Shown: positions 28,695 through 38,157, numbered from the stretch's first letter. The stretch: 64,000 bases of DNA from Mycolicibacterium rhodesiae NBB3 (GCF_000230895.2 NC_016604.1:3782001-3846000), one strand, 5' to 3'. Translations and numbers: made by a program. Notes: a model not told the origin generated them from the sequence alone.

Positions 28695-30344
28695 GTGACC
28701 CCCGCCGACCTGGCAGAGCTGCTCAAGACCACCGCTGCTGCGGTGCTGTCTGAGCACGGACTCGATACCTCAGCGCTACCCGCCACGGTCACCGTCGAGC
28801 GCCCGCGTAACCCCGATCACGGCGACTACGCCACCAACCTGGCCCTTCAGCTGGGCAAGAAGGTTGGCGCCAACCCGCGCGAGCTGGCCGGCTGGCTGGC
28901 CGCCGCGCTGGTGCAGGCCGACGGTATCGCCGCTGCCGACGTCGCGGGGCCCGGCTTCGTCAACCTGCGCCTGGACGCCTCTGCCCAGAACGTGCTCGTC
29001 GCGAACGTGATCGATGCCGGCCGCGCGTACGGGCATTCACAGGAGTTCGACGAGAACATCAACCTCGAGTTCGTGTCCGCCAATCCGACCGGGCCCATCC
29101 ACATCGGCGGCACCCGCTGGGCGGCGGTCGGCGACGCGCTGGGCCGCCTGCTGTCGACGCAGGGCGCCAAAGTGGTGCGCGAGTACTACTTCAACGACCA
29201 CGGCGCCCAGATCGACCGGTTCTCCAACTCGTTGATCGCCGCGGCGAAGGGTGATCCGACCCCCGACGATGGCTACGCCGGCGATTACATCAAGGACATC
29301 GCCGCGCAGGTCCTCGCCAAGGAGCCGGATGCGCTGAGCCTGCCCGATGACGAGATGCGGGAGACGTTCCGCGCCATCGGTGTTGACCTGATGTTCACCC
29401 ATATCAAAGCCTCGTTGCACGAGTTCGGCACTGACTTCGACGTCTACACCCACGAAGACTCGATGCACACGTCCGGCCGTGTGGAAGAGGCGATCACCAA
29501 GCTGCGCGACGCAGGCAAGGTCTACGAGAAGGACGGCGCAGTCTGGCTGCGCACCACCGACTTCGGTGACGACAAGGACCGCGTCGTGATCAAGAGCGAC
29601 GGCAATCCGGCCTACGTCGCCGCCGACATCGCGTACTACCTCGACAAGCGTGAGCGCGGATTCGACCTGTGCATCTACATGCTCGGCGCCGACCACCACG
29701 GCTACATCGCCCGCCTCAAGGCCATCGCCAGCTCGCTCGGTGAGGATCCCGCGACGGTCGAGGTGCTGATCGGCCAGATGGTCAACCTGGTGCGCGACGG
29801 CCAACCAGTCCGGATGAGCAAGCGTGCGGGAACGGTCATCACACTCGACGACCTCGTCGAGGCCATCGGTGTCGACGCCGCCCGCTATTCGCTGATTCGG
29901 TCCTCGGTGGACACCCCGATCGACATCGATCTCGCGCTGTGGTCGTCGGCGTCCAGCGAAAACCCGGTCTACTACGTGCAATACGCGCACGCCCGGCTGT
30001 CCGCACTGGCCCGCAACGCCGCCGAACTGGGTCTCGCCGCCAGCACCGCACACCTCGAGCTACTCACGCACGAGAAGGAGGGTGTGCTGATCCGCAACAT
30101 CGGCGAGTTCCCGCGCGTGCTGAAAACCGCAGCGGCACTGCGTGAACCGCATCGGGTGTCCCGGTATCTCGAAGATCTGGCCGGTGACTACCACCGGTTC
30201 TACGACTCGTGCCGCGTGCTGCCGCAGGGCGATGAAGACCCCAACGACCTGCACTCCGCCCGCCTGGCGCTGTGCGACGCCACACGGCAGGTCATCGCCA
30301 ACGGGCTGGGCATCCTCGGCGTCTCGGCTCCGGAGCGCATGTGA
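28695..30344 (+). CDS. argS: Arginyl-tRNA synthetase
   Basis: 549 residues, cytoplasmic class I synthetase. HIGH-type motif HIGG within NPTGPIHIGGTRW (about 132-144), KMSKS-type RMSKR (about residue 373), N-terminal Add-1 tRNA-binding domain and a C-terminal anticodon-binding helical domain ending GILGVSAPERM. It charges tRNA-Arg, one species of which (CCG) is encoded just upstream. The stop overlaps the lysA GTG (GTGA), making argS the first gene of the lysine/threonine operon, an arrangement conserved in mycobacteria and corynebacteria. Confidence 0.97.
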   Translation: MTPADLAELLKTTAAAVLSEHGLDTSALPATVTVERPRNPDHGDYATNLALQLGKKVGANPRELAGWLAAALVQADGIAAADVAGPGFVNLRLDASAQNVLVANVIDAGRAYGHSQEFDENINLEFVSANPTGPIHIGGTRWAAVGDALGRLLSTQGAKVVREYYFNDHGAQIDRFSNSLIAAAKGDPTPDDGYAGDYIKDIAAQVLAKEPDALSLPDDEMRETFRAIGVDLMFTHIKASLHEFGTDFDVYTHEDSMHTSGRVEEAITKLRDAGKVYEKDGAVWLRTTDFGDDKDRVVIKSDGNPAYVAADIAYYLDKRERGFDLCIYMLGADHHGYIARLKAIASSLGEDPATVEVLIGQMVNLVRDGQPVRMSKRAGTVITLDDLVEAIGVDAARYSLIRSSVDTPIDIDLALWSSASSENPVYYVQYAHARLSALARNAAELGLAASTAHLELLTHEKEGVLIRNIGEFPRVLKTAAALREPHRVSRYLEDLAGDYHRFYDSCRVLPQGDEDPNDLHSARLALCDATRQVIANGLGILGVSAPERM

Positions 30345-31759
30345 TCGCGCACCCCGCCGGTCCCCGGCACGCCGAAGAAGTCCACCACGGTGGAGCGCCG
30401 CCACGGCCGTTGTCTGCGGCCGAGGTGCTGCAATTAGCGCCGAATGTCTGGCCCCGCAACGCCGTTCGCGGCGATGACGGTGTGGTGTCGATCGCGGGAG
30501 TCTCGGTCGCCGACATCGCCGCTGAGTTCGGGACTCCGGTGTTCGTGATCGACGAGGACGACTTCCGGTCACGCTGCCGGGAGATCGCCGCGGCGTTCGG
30601 CGGCGGCGAGTACGTCCGCTACGCCGCCAAGGCCTTCATGTGCACCGAGGTCGCACACTGGGTCGCTGAAGAGGGTCTGTCGCTCGACGTCGCAACCGGC
30701 GGCGAGCTCGCCGTCGCACTGCACGCCGGTTTTCCGGCGGAGCGGATTGCCCTGCACGGCAACAACAAATCGATCGAGGAACTGACGGCCGCCGTCAAGG
30801 CCGGTATCGAGCACGTGGTGCTGGATTCGATGATCGAGATCGACCGCCTCGACGAGATCGCCGGTGCGGCAGGCGTGGTCCAAGACGTTCTCGTGCGTGT
30901 GACCGTCGGCGTCGAGGCGCACACCCATGAGTTCATTTCCACCGCACACGAAGATCAGAAATTCGGGCTGTCCCTGGCCAGTGGCGCGGCGCTGGCCGCG
31001 GTGCGTCGTGTCTTCGCCACCGACCATCTTCGGCTCGTGGGGCTACACAGCCATATTGGTTCCCAAATCTTCGACGTCGCGGGATTCGAGATCGCCGCGC
31101 ATCGCGTCATCGGTCTGTTGCGCGACGTGGTCGCCGAATTCGGTGTCGAGAAGACGGCGCAGATGTCGATCGTCGATCTCGGCGGCGGTCTCGGCATTTC
31201 CTATCTGCCGCAGGACGATCCGCCGCCGGTCGCCGAACTCGCCGCCAAGCTCAGCGCCATCGTCCGCGACGAGTCGGCGGCGGTCGGGCTGCCTACCCCC
31301 AAACTGGTGGTCGAACCCGGTCGCGCGATCGCCGGCCCGGGCACGATCACCCTGTATCAGGTCGGCACGGTGAAGGATGTCGCGGTGAGCCCGACCGCGC
31401 ATCGTCGCTATGTCAGCGTCGACGGCGGCATGAGCGACAACATCCGCACGTCGTTGTATGGGGCCGAGTACGACGTCCGCCTGCTCTCTCGCGTGAGCGA
31501 GGGGTCGTCGACCCTCGGCCGCGTTGTCGGAAAGCACTGCGAGAGCGGCGATATCGTCGTGAAAGACGCCTGGGTGCCCGACGACATCAAGCCGGGAGAT
31601 CTGTTGGGCGTCGCGGCGACGGGCGCGTACTGCTATTCCATGTCAAGCCGTTACAACCTGATCGGCCGTCCCGCAGTGGTGGCCGTGCGCGATGGGCAGG
31701 CCCGCCTGGTCCTGCGCCGGGAGACGGTCGACGATCTACTCAGTCTGGAAGTGAGGTAA
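30341..31759 (+). CDS. lysA: Diaminopimelate decarboxylase
   Basis: 472 residues from GTG 30341, whose GTGA overlaps the argS stop. PLP-dependent barrel with Lys97 in RYAAKAF, HGNNKS, the substrate-side GLHSHIGSQ, LDVATGGEL, and the active-site Cys400 in HCESGDIV. Converts meso-diaminopimelate to lysine. M. tuberculosis LysA (about 447 residues, from memory) lacks most of the ~25-residue N-terminal leader here (IAHPAGPRHAEEVHHGG). Next gene hom begins 3 bases on. Confidence 0.96.
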   Translation: MIAHPAGPRHAEEVHHGGAPPRPLSAAEVLQLAPNVWPRNAVRGDDGVVSIAGVSVADIAAEFGTPVFVIDEDDFRSRCREIAAAFGGGEYVRYAAKAFMCTEVAHWVAEEGLSLDVATGGELAVALHAGFPAERIALHGNNKSIEELTAAVKAGIEHVVLDSMIEIDRLDEIAGAAGVVQDVLVRVTVGVEAHTHEFISTAHEDQKFGLSLASGAALAAVRRVFATDHLRLVGLHSHIGSQIFDVAGFEIAAHRVIGLLRDVVAEFGVEKTAQMSIVDLGGGLGISYLPQDDPPPVAELAAKLSAIVRDESAAVGLPTPKLVVEPGRAIAGPGTITLYQVGTVKDVAVSPTAHRRYVSVDGGMSDNIRTSLYGAEYDVRLLSRVSEGSSTLGRVVGKHCESGDIVVKDAWVPDDIKPGDLLGVAATGAYCYSMSSRYNLIGRPAVVAVRDGQARLVLRRETVDDLLSLEVR

Positions 31760-31762
31760 ACG

Positions 31763-33088
31763 ATGGTTACCGACGAGAAGCCCATCGGCGTAGCGGTATT
31801 GGGCTTTGGCAATGTGGGCAGTCAGGTTGTCCGCATCATCGAGGAGAGCGCGCAGGACCTCGCCGCCCGCATCGGTGCACCCCTGGTGCTGCGCGGCATC
31901 GGCGTGCGCAGAGTGGCCGACGACCGCGGCGTGCCCATCGACCTGCTGACCGACGACATCGAGGCGCTGGTGTCGCGGGACGACGTCGACATCGTCGTCG
32001 AGCTGATGGGACCCGTCGAACCAGCGCGCAAGGCCATCCTGTCCGCGCTGGAGAAGGGCAAGTCGGTCGTCACCGCCAACAAGGCGCTGATGGCCGTCTC
32101 GACCGGCGAACTCGCGCAGGCTGCCGAGAACGCCCATGTAGACCTGTATTTCGAGGCCGCCGTTGCCGGCGCGATCCCCGTCATCCGTCCGCTGACCCAG
32201 TCGCTTGCGGGCGACACCGTGATCAGGGTCGCGGGCATCGTCAACGGGACGACGAATTACATCCTTTCCGAGATGGACAGCACGGGCGCCGACTACAGCT
32301 CGGCGCTCGCCGATGCGAGCGCATTGGGGTACGCCGAAGCCGACCCGACGGCCGACGTCGAGGGATACGACGCCGCCGCGAAGGCCGCGATCCTCGCCTC
32401 GATCGCATTCCACACCCGTGTGACGGCGGACGACGTGTATCGCGAAGGCATCACGAAGGTGTCGTCGGCGGATTTCGCCTCGGCGCGCGCGCTTGGCTGC
32501 ACGATCAAACTGCTGGCAATCTGCGAGCGGCTCACCACTGACGAAGGGCAGCAGCGGGTTTCGGCTCGTGTGTATCCGGCGCTGGTTCCGCTGAGCCATC
32601 CGCTCGCCTCCGTCAACGGGGCCTTCAACGCGGTCGTCGTCGAGGCGGAAGCCGCCGGACGGCTGATGTTCTACGGTCAGGGCGCCGGTGGCGCACCCAC
32701 CGCCTCAGCGGTGATGGGCGACCTGGTGATGGCAGCGCGCAACCGCGTGCAGGGTGGACGCGGTCCGCGCGAGTCGAAGTACGCCAAGCTGCCGATCTCG
32801 CCGATCGGGTTCATCCCGACGCGCTACTACGTCAGCATGAACGTCGCCGATCGGCCCGGCGTGCTGTCTTCTGTGGCAGCCGAATTCGGCAAGCGTGAGG
32901 TCAGCATCGCCGAGGTGCGCCAGGAGGGCATGGTCGACGAAGGTGGCCAGCGCTGCGGCGCGCGCATCGTCGTCGTCACCCACCAGGCCACCGACGCCGC
33001 ACTGTCCGAAACGGTCGAGGCGCTGGCCGATCTCGATGTCGTCGAGGGCATCAACAGCGTGCTTCGCCTCGAAGGGACCAGCGAATGA
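31763..33088 (+). CDS. hom: Homoserine dehydrogenase
   Basis: 441 residues, identical in length to what I recall for M. tuberculosis ThrA. Rossmann GFGNVGSQVVRII at the start, catalytic-domain NGTTNYIL and a C-terminal ACT domain (about 355-435, YYVSMNVADRPGVLSSVAAEF) for threonine feedback. Reduces aspartate semialdehyde to homoserine. The stop overlaps the thrC start (ATGA at 33085), so hom, thrC and thrB are coupled. Confidence 0.96.
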   Translation: MVTDEKPIGVAVLGFGNVGSQVVRIIEESAQDLAARIGAPLVLRGIGVRRVADDRGVPIDLLTDDIEALVSRDDVDIVVELMGPVEPARKAILSALEKGKSVVTANKALMAVSTGELAQAAENAHVDLYFEAAVAGAIPVIRPLTQSLAGDTVIRVAGIVNGTTNYILSEMDSTGADYSSALADASALGYAEADPTADVEGYDAAAKAAILASIAFHTRVTADDVYREGITKVSSADFASARALGCTIKLLAICERLTTDEGQQRVSARVYPALVPLSHPLASVNGAFNAVVVEAEAAGRLMFYGQGAGGAPTASAVMGDLVMAARNRVQGGRGPRESKYAKLPISPIGFIPTRYYVSMNVADRPGVLSSVAAEFGKREVSIAEVRQEGMVDEGGQRCGARIVVVTHQATDAALSETVEALADLDVVEGINSVLRLEGTSE

Positions 33089-34194
33089 GCCCTCTTTCCA
33101 ATGGGGGTACCCCCAGCGCAGCGAGGGGGACTGTTCACCAGCCCTGGCCCGGCTTGATCGCGGCATACCGCGATCGTCTGCCGGTCGAGGACAACTGGAC
33201 TCCGGTCACCCTGCGCGAGGGCGGGACTCCGCTGTTGCCCGCACCCCGGTTATCCGAATACACCGGCTGCACAGTGCATTTGAAGGTCGAAGGCCTCAAC
33301 CCGACGGGTTCCTTCAAGGACCGCGGCATGACGATGGCCGTCACCGAGGCCGTCTCTCGCGGCCAGCAGGTCGTGCTGTGCGCTTCGACCGGCAACACCT
33401 CAGCGTCGGCGGCCGCCTATGCGGCGCGGGCCGGCATCACCTGTGCGGTGCTGATACCGCAGGGCAAGATCGCGATGGGCAAGCTCGCCCAGGCGGTGAT
33501 GCACGGCGCCAAGATCATTCAGATCGACGGCAACTTCGACGACTGCCTGGAGCTGGCCCGCAAACTGACCAACGACTATCCGACCGTCTCGCTCGTCAAC
33601 TCGGTCAACCCGTACCGCATCGAGGGACAGAAGACCGCCGCGTTCGAGATCGTCGATGCCCTCGGCTTCGCGCCGGACGTGCATTCCCTGCCCGTCGGAA
33701 ACGCCGGCAACATCACGGCCTACTGGAAGGGCTACACCGAATATCACCGCGATTCGGTGTCGGACCGGTTGCCGCGCATGCTCGGCACGCAGGCCGCAGG
33801 CGCCGCCCCCCTCGTATTGGGTGAGCCGGTGAGCAATCCCGAGACGATCGCGACGGCGATCCGGATCGGCTCACCCGCGTCGTGGACGACTGCGGTCGAG
33901 GCGCAGCAGCAGTCCGACGGCCGCTTCCTCGCCGCCACAGACGAAGAGATACTGGCCGCCTATCACCTGGTGGCACGCACCGAGGGTGTGTTCGTCGAGC
34001 CGGCGTCGGCGGCCAGCATCGCCGGGCTGCTCAAGTCGATCGAGGATGGCTGGGTGGCCAAGGGGTCGACCGTCGTGTGCACGGTGACGGGCAACGGTCT
34101 CAAGGACCCCGACACGGCCCTGAAGGGGATGCCGGTCGTCTCTCCGCTGCCGGTCGATCCGTCCGCGGTGGTCGAGAAGCTGGGCCTGGTCTGA
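33085..34194 (+). CDS. thrC: Threonine synthase
   Basis: 369 residues. PLP lysine Lys78 in NPTGSFKDRGM; SLVNSVNPYRIEGQKTAAFE and the PLP-phosphate GNAGNITAYW are typical of the short actinobacterial form. The first ~15 residues (SPLSNGGTPSAARG) are encoded by a copy of the dispersed GGGGTACCCC-type repeat, which has been absorbed into the coding sequence; homology to other ThrC proteins begins at HQPWPGLIAAYRDRL. Makes threonine from phosphohomoserine. Confidence 0.96.
   Translation: MSPLSNGGTPSAARGTVHQPWPGLIAAYRDRLPVEDNWTPVTLREGGTPLLPAPRLSEYTGCTVHLKVEGLNPTGSFKDRGMTMAVTEAVSRGQQVVLCASTGNTSASAAAYAARAGITCAVLIPQGKIAMGKLAQAVMHGAKIIQIDGNFDDCLELARKLTNDYPTVSLVNSVNPYRIEGQKTAAFEIVDALGFAPDVHSLPVGNAGNITAYWKGYTEYHRDSVSDRLPRMLGTQAAGAAPLVLGEPVSNPETIATAIRIGSPASWTTAVEAQQQSDGRFLAATDEEILAAYHLVARTEGVFVEPASAASIAGLLKSIEDGWVAKGSTVVCTVTGNGLKDPDTALKGMPVVSPLPVDPSAVVEKLGLV
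33103..33131 (+). repeat. Copy of a GC-rich palindromic repeat inside the thrC 5' end
   Basis: GGGGGTACCCCCAGCGCAGC followed by GAGGGGGAC: a near match to the GTGGGGACCCCAGCCCG-CAG-GGCGAGGGGAC core of the cysN-cysQ repeats. The perfect GGGGGTACCCCC palindrome can form a hairpin at the thrC ribosome start. It preserves the frame and adds residues to the protein. Confidence 0.6.
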
Positions 34195-34205
34195 CGGGTG
34201 GCGGC

Positions 34206-35150
34206 ATGACACGGAATCTGCCCGCGGGGCTGACGGCCACCGTCGTCGTGGCGGCGTCCAGCGCCAACCTGGGACCGGGATTCGACAGCCTCGGGCTCGC
34301 GTTGAGCCTGTACGACGAGATCGTCGTGGAGACCATCGAGTCCGGCTTGGTCGTTGACGTCGAGGGCGAGGGCGCCGCGCAGGTGCCGTTGGACTCGACA
34401 CATCTGGTGGTACGCGCCATCGAGCACGGCCTGCAGAGCGCGGGCGTACAGGCACCGGGGTTGAAAGTGCACTGCCGCAACGACATTCCGCACTCGCGGG
34501 GGCTGGGCTCGTCGGCCGCGGCGGTGGTCGGAGGGCTCGCTGTCGTCAACGGTCTTGTCGCACAGGCAGGTTCGGAGCCGCTCACCACGGCCGAACTGAT
34601 CCAGCTCGCCAGCGAGTTCGAGGGCCATCCCGACAACGCATCGGCGGCCGTGCTCGGCGGGGCAGTGGTGTCATGGACCGAACATGAAGGCGTGCTGCCA
34701 CGCTACGCGGCCGTGCCCGTGCAGTTGCATCCGGACATCCACCTGTTCCCCGGGATCCCCGAGGAGAGGTCCTCGACCGCCGAGACACGCGTCCTGCTGC
34801 CGGATCAGGTCAGCCACACCGACGCGCGGTTCAACCTGAGTCGCGCCGCCCTGCTGGTGGTGGCGCTGACGCAGCGGCCGGATCTGCTGATGGAAGCCAC
34901 CGAGGACGTCCTGCACCAACCACAGCGCGCCGCGGCCATGCCGCGCTCCGCGGAATATCTGCAGATCCTTCGGCGTTGTGGAGTACCGGCGGTGTTGTCC
35001 GGCGCAGGGCCTGCGGTTATCGCGATGAGTACACAATCGGAACTGCCTGCGGAGGCCGTGGAGTTCGGCATCGCGAACGGATTCACCGTCAAGGAGATGA
35101 AGGTCGGCGAGGGCGTCCGTTGGACGTCGGGTGTCGCCGCGGCCAGGTGA
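34206..35150 (+). CDS. thrB: Homoserine kinase
   Basis: 314 residues, GHMP kinase fold: VVVAASSANLGPGFDSLG at the start, ATP-binding PHSRGLGSSAAAVVGG (about 98-113) and C-terminal SGAGPAVIAM. Phosphorylates homoserine for ThrC. ATG 34206 follows the thrC stop by 11 bases; the long open frame upstream of it overlaps thrC and is not used. Last gene of the argS-lysA-hom-thrC-thrB unit. Confidence 0.95.
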   Translation: MTRNLPAGLTATVVVAASSANLGPGFDSLGLALSLYDEIVVETIESGLVVDVEGEGAAQVPLDSTHLVVRAIEHGLQSAGVQAPGLKVHCRNDIPHSRGLGSSAAAVVGGLAVVNGLVAQAGSEPLTTAELIQLASEFEGHPDNASAAVLGGAVVSWTEHEGVLPRYAAVPVQLHPDIHLFPGIPEERSSTAETRVLLPDQVSHTDARFNLSRAALLVVALTQRPDLLMEATEDVLHQPQRAAAMPRSAEYLQILRRCGVPAVLSGAGPAVIAMSTQSELPAEAVEFGIANGFTVKEMKVGEGVRWTSGVAAAR

Positions 35151-35202
35151 GCTGAGTAGGTACGTATCAGCAACAGCAGTCACACGCGAACCAGCGTCTT
35201 TC

Positions 35203-35231
35203 TTGCTTCCAGCACGGAAGCGGGTTATTCT
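35203..35231 (+). promoter_or_regulatory. rho promoter candidate (TTGCTT-17-TATTCT)
   Basis: -35 TTGCTT at 35203-35208, exactly 17 bases, then -10 TATTCT at 35226-35231. Transcription would start near 35238, leaving a ~210-base untranslated leader before rho. The rest of 35151-35450 has no ORF or RNA gene I recognise; a long rho leader would fit autogenous control of rho, an inference from other bacteria. Confidence 0.6.
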
Positions 35232-35450
35232 CGCTCTCGTCCAGCAATTGCAGCGTCTCTGCCTGCGTCGACACTAGGACGACCACTCTTCTTTCAAGTG
35301 CTCATCTCGTGGACTGACGGTTCACCGTTCATCGGCGAATCTCGGCGATCACTGTTGCAGAGGCAATGGTGGGACCCCCGCGTTCAGCGGATCAGCTGAA
35401 TGCACCGAACCCCCGCATGACTCGATCAGCGAGGGAAAGAAAGGAAATCC

Positions 35451-37400
35451 GTGACCGAAACGGACCTGATCACGGCTGGCGGTAGCAGCGAAAACGACCA
35501 GCTGCAGACCCCCGTGAAATCAGACATCTCTACCCCCGCGGCTGAGGAAGCGTCGAACAGCGCGCCCGCCGCGGAAACCGCGCCGACCGCCGGCCAAGAG
35601 AAGGACGTGGCATCCGGCAACCGCGCGAGCTCGTTGTCGACCATGGTGCTGCCCGAACTGCGGGCGCTCGCCAAGCAGATCGGCGTCGACGGCGCCTCCG
35701 GAATGCGCAAGAGCGAACTCGTCGCTGCTATTCGCGAGCACCGGGGCGAAGGTGGCGGCAACAAGACGAAAGCAGCTGCCGACAGCGCTTCCGCCGAGGC
35801 CGCGCCTGCGTCCGACGCCGCCCCGGCCGAGGCGGCCGCCGGCGACTCCGGGGAACCGGCCGAACAGCAGCGCCCGCGCCGCGAGCGCCGCGGTGCCGCC
35901 CGTGAAACGGGTGCCCCGAGCGGCTCCGATCAGGGCGGACAGGGCGGTGGCCAGGACACCAAGGTCGACGCCGACAGCGAGCAGAGCAACAAGCAGCGCG
36001 ACAAGTCCGACGGCGACAAATCTGACGGCGACGACCAGCAGGGCGGTCAGCAGAACCGCAACCAGAATCGCAACAACAACCAGAACCGCAACAACCAGAA
36101 CAACCAGAATGACAACGACGACGACGGCGACGGCGACGGCCGCCAGGGTCGTCGCGGCCGCCGCTTCCGTGACCGCAGGCGCCGTGAGCGTGGCGGCGAG
36201 GGCGGCGGCGGTGGAGACCGTGATACCGAGCTGCGTGAGGACGATGTCGTGCAGCCCGTCGCGGGAATCCTCGACGTGCTCGACAACTACGCATTCGTCC
36301 GCACGTCGGGCTACCTGGCCGGACCCAACGACGTCTACGTGTCCATGAACATGGTCCGCAAGAACGGTCTGCGCCGCGGCGACGCGGTGACCGGCGCGGT
36401 TCGCGTCCCCAAAGAGGGCGACGGCGGCGGCGGTCAGAACCCGCGGCAGAAGTTCAATCCCCTCGTCCGCCTCGACACCGTCAACGGCGGTCCGGTCGAG
36501 GACGCGAAGAAGCGTCCCGACTTCACCAAGCTGACCCCGCTGTACCCGAACCAGCGGCTGCGGCTCGAAACAACGCCCGACAAGCTGACGACCCGTGTGA
36601 TCGACCTGATCATGCCGATCGGCAAGGGGCAGCGCGCACTGATCGTGTCGCCGCCGAAGGCCGGCAAGACCACGATCATGCAGGACATCGCCAATGCGAT
36701 CACCAAGAACAACCCGGAATGCCACCTGATGGTCGTGCTCGTCGACGAGCGTCCGGAAGAGGTCACCGACATGCAGCGCTCGGTCAAAGGTGAGGTCATC
36801 GCCTCCACCTTCGACCGCCCGCCGTCCGACCACACCCAGGCTGCTGAGCTGGCGATCGAGCGCGCCAAACGCCTGGTCGAACAGGGCAAGGACGTGGTCG
36901 TCCTGCTCGACTCGATCACCCGGCTGGGCCGCGCGTACAACAACGCGTCGCCTGCCTCCGGCCGCATCCTGTCCGGCGGTGTCGACTCGACCGCGCTCTA
37001 TCCGCCCAAGCGGTTCCTCGGCGCTGCCCGCAACATCGAAGAGGGCGGTTCGCTGACGATCGTCGCCACCGCGATGGTCGAGACCGGTTCGACCGGTGAC
37101 ACGGTCATCTTCGAGGAGTTCAAGGGCACCGGCAACGCCGAGCTCAAGCTCGATCGCAAGATCGCCGAGCGCCGCGTCTTCCCGGCCGTCGACGTCAATC
37201 CGTCGGGCACCCGCAAGGACGAGCTGCTGCTCTCGACCGACGAATTCGGGGTCGTACACAAGCTGCGGCGCGTCCTGTCCGGTCTCGATCCGCACCAGGC
37301 CATCGACCTGCTCATGAGCCAGCTGCGCAAGACGAAGACGAATTACGAGTTCCTGGTGCAGGTCTCCAAGACCACGCCGGGCTCTATGGACGCCGACTAG
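35451..37400 (+). CDS. rho: Transcription termination factor Rho
   Basis: 649 residues from GTG 35451, preceded by GAAAGAAAGGAAATCC. N-terminal Rho_N-type helix (LSTMVLPELRALAKQIGVDGASGMRKSELVAAI, about 60-95), then a very long acidic/Asn-Gln-Arg-rich insertion (about 105-265) typical of mycobacterial Rho, the RNA-binding cold-shock-like domain, and the hexameric ATPase with P-loop PPKAGKT at 401-407, and later SGGVDSTALYPPKRFLGAARN. The insertion is longer than in M. tuberculosis Rho (about 602 residues in total, from memory). Confidence 0.97.
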   Translation: MTETDLITAGGSSENDQLQTPVKSDISTPAAEEASNSAPAAETAPTAGQEKDVASGNRASSLSTMVLPELRALAKQIGVDGASGMRKSELVAAIREHRGEGGGNKTKAAADSASAEAAPASDAAPAEAAAGDSGEPAEQQRPRRERRGAARETGAPSGSDQGGQGGGQDTKVDADSEQSNKQRDKSDGDKSDGDDQQGGQQNRNQNRNNNQNRNNQNNQNDNDDDGDGDGRQGRRGRRFRDRRRRERGGEGGGGGDRDTELREDDVVQPVAGILDVLDNYAFVRTSGYLAGPNDVYVSMNMVRKNGLRRGDAVTGAVRVPKEGDGGGGQNPRQKFNPLVRLDTVNGGPVEDAKKRPDFTKLTPLYPNQRLRLETTPDKLTTRVIDLIMPIGKGQRALIVSPPKAGKTTIMQDIANAITKNNPECHLMVVLVDERPEEVTDMQRSVKGEVIASTFDRPPSDHTQAAELAIERAKRLVEQGKDVVVLLDSITRLGRAYNNASPASGRILSGGVDSTALYPPKRFLGAARNIEEGGSLTIVATAMVETGSTGDTVIFEEFKGTGNAELKLDRKIAERRVFPAVDVNPSGTRKDELLLSTDEFGVVHKLRRVLSGLDPHQAIDLLMSQLRKTKTNYEFLVQVSKTTPGSMDAD

Positions 37401-37403
37401 TTG

Positions 37404-37451
37404 TTTGTGTGCGTTCGGGAGCGCTCGTCAGCGCTCGTCAGCGCACACAAA
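37404..37451. terminator. Bidirectional stem-loop between rho and the convergent TetR gene
   Basis: TTTGTGTGCG (37404-37413) pairs perfectly with CGCACACAAA (37442-37451). The loop holds a GCGCTCGTCA direct repeat. There is no downstream U-run, so it may act as a hairpin terminator without a tail; it overlaps neither coding region. Confidence 0.5.
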
Positions 37452-38060
37452 TCACACGGTGGAGTCGGCCTTCAAACCCGGCATCACGTAGCGGCGCACG
37501 TAGGTGAGCAGCGCGTCGGCGTTTTCTGGGTCGAGGGTGTCGCCAGGCACTGTCGCGAGTGAAATCAGCACGCGCGCTACCCATTCCGATGCCTCGGCGA
37601 CGTTGGTCTCGGAGTGGATCTCGCCGCTGTCGCGGGCCGCGATGAGGTAACGCGACCAGAATTCGGCCAGATCCGGCACCAGTCCCTGCACACCCGCTCC
37701 AGCGCAGGCCGCGAACTCCTCTGGCTCTTCCATGCGCAGCTTCATCAGCAGCGCGCCGGGATCGTCGTAAGCGGTGCGGGCGTGCCTGATACCCAACGCC
37801 ATCTGGCGGTCCAGACCCGCGACCTGTTCGAGCAGGGCGTGCGCGTCCGACCAGTACGCCTCGTTCAGGCGCACGATCGCCGCGCCGAGCAGCGTGACCT
37901 TGTCGGGGAAATGGCGATACAGCCAGCCGCGTGACACGCCGGCCACCTCGGCGACCTCCGACACCGTTGTCGCGCGAATCCCCTTCGCGTGCATGCAGAT
38001 CTCTGCGGCATCGATCAACCGGTCGCGGACACTTTTCGTGCCAGTGCTGGTCGCCACCAC
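37452..38060 (-). CDS. TetR-family transcriptional regulator
   Basis: 202 residues. VRDRLIDAAEICMHAKGIRATTVSEVAEVAGVSRGWLYRHFPDKVTLLGAAIV is a complete TetR HTH; the rest is a helical ligand domain. Divergent from rpmE with ~200 bases between. In M. tuberculosis no TetR gene sits between rho and rpmE as far as I recall, so it may be a species-specific insertion. Its targets are unknown. Confidence 0.87.
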   Translation of the reverse strand: MVATSTGTKSVRDRLIDAAEICMHAKGIRATTVSEVAEVAGVSRGWLYRHFPDKVTLLGAAIVRLNEAYWSDAHALLEQVAGLDRQMALGIRHARTAYDDPGALLMKLRMEEPEEFAACAGAGVQGLVPDLAEFWSRYLIAARDSGEIHSETNVAEASEWVARVLISLATVPGDTLDPENADALLTYVRRYVMPGLKADSTV

Positions 38061-38157
38061 AGCATTGTGCCATCGTGAACACTTTCGGGGATCTGTTCAC
38101 AGTCGCGATGAGCAGGAATAGTCGGGCGCTGGCCTGCGTTTAGGCGGTTGGCGGTTG

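Noticed and set aside
35520..37295. 591-codon minus-strand ORF opposite rho
   Set aside because: It mirrors the GC-biased codons of rho, is low-complexity Val/Leu/Arg, and rho has a clear start, RBS and domains.
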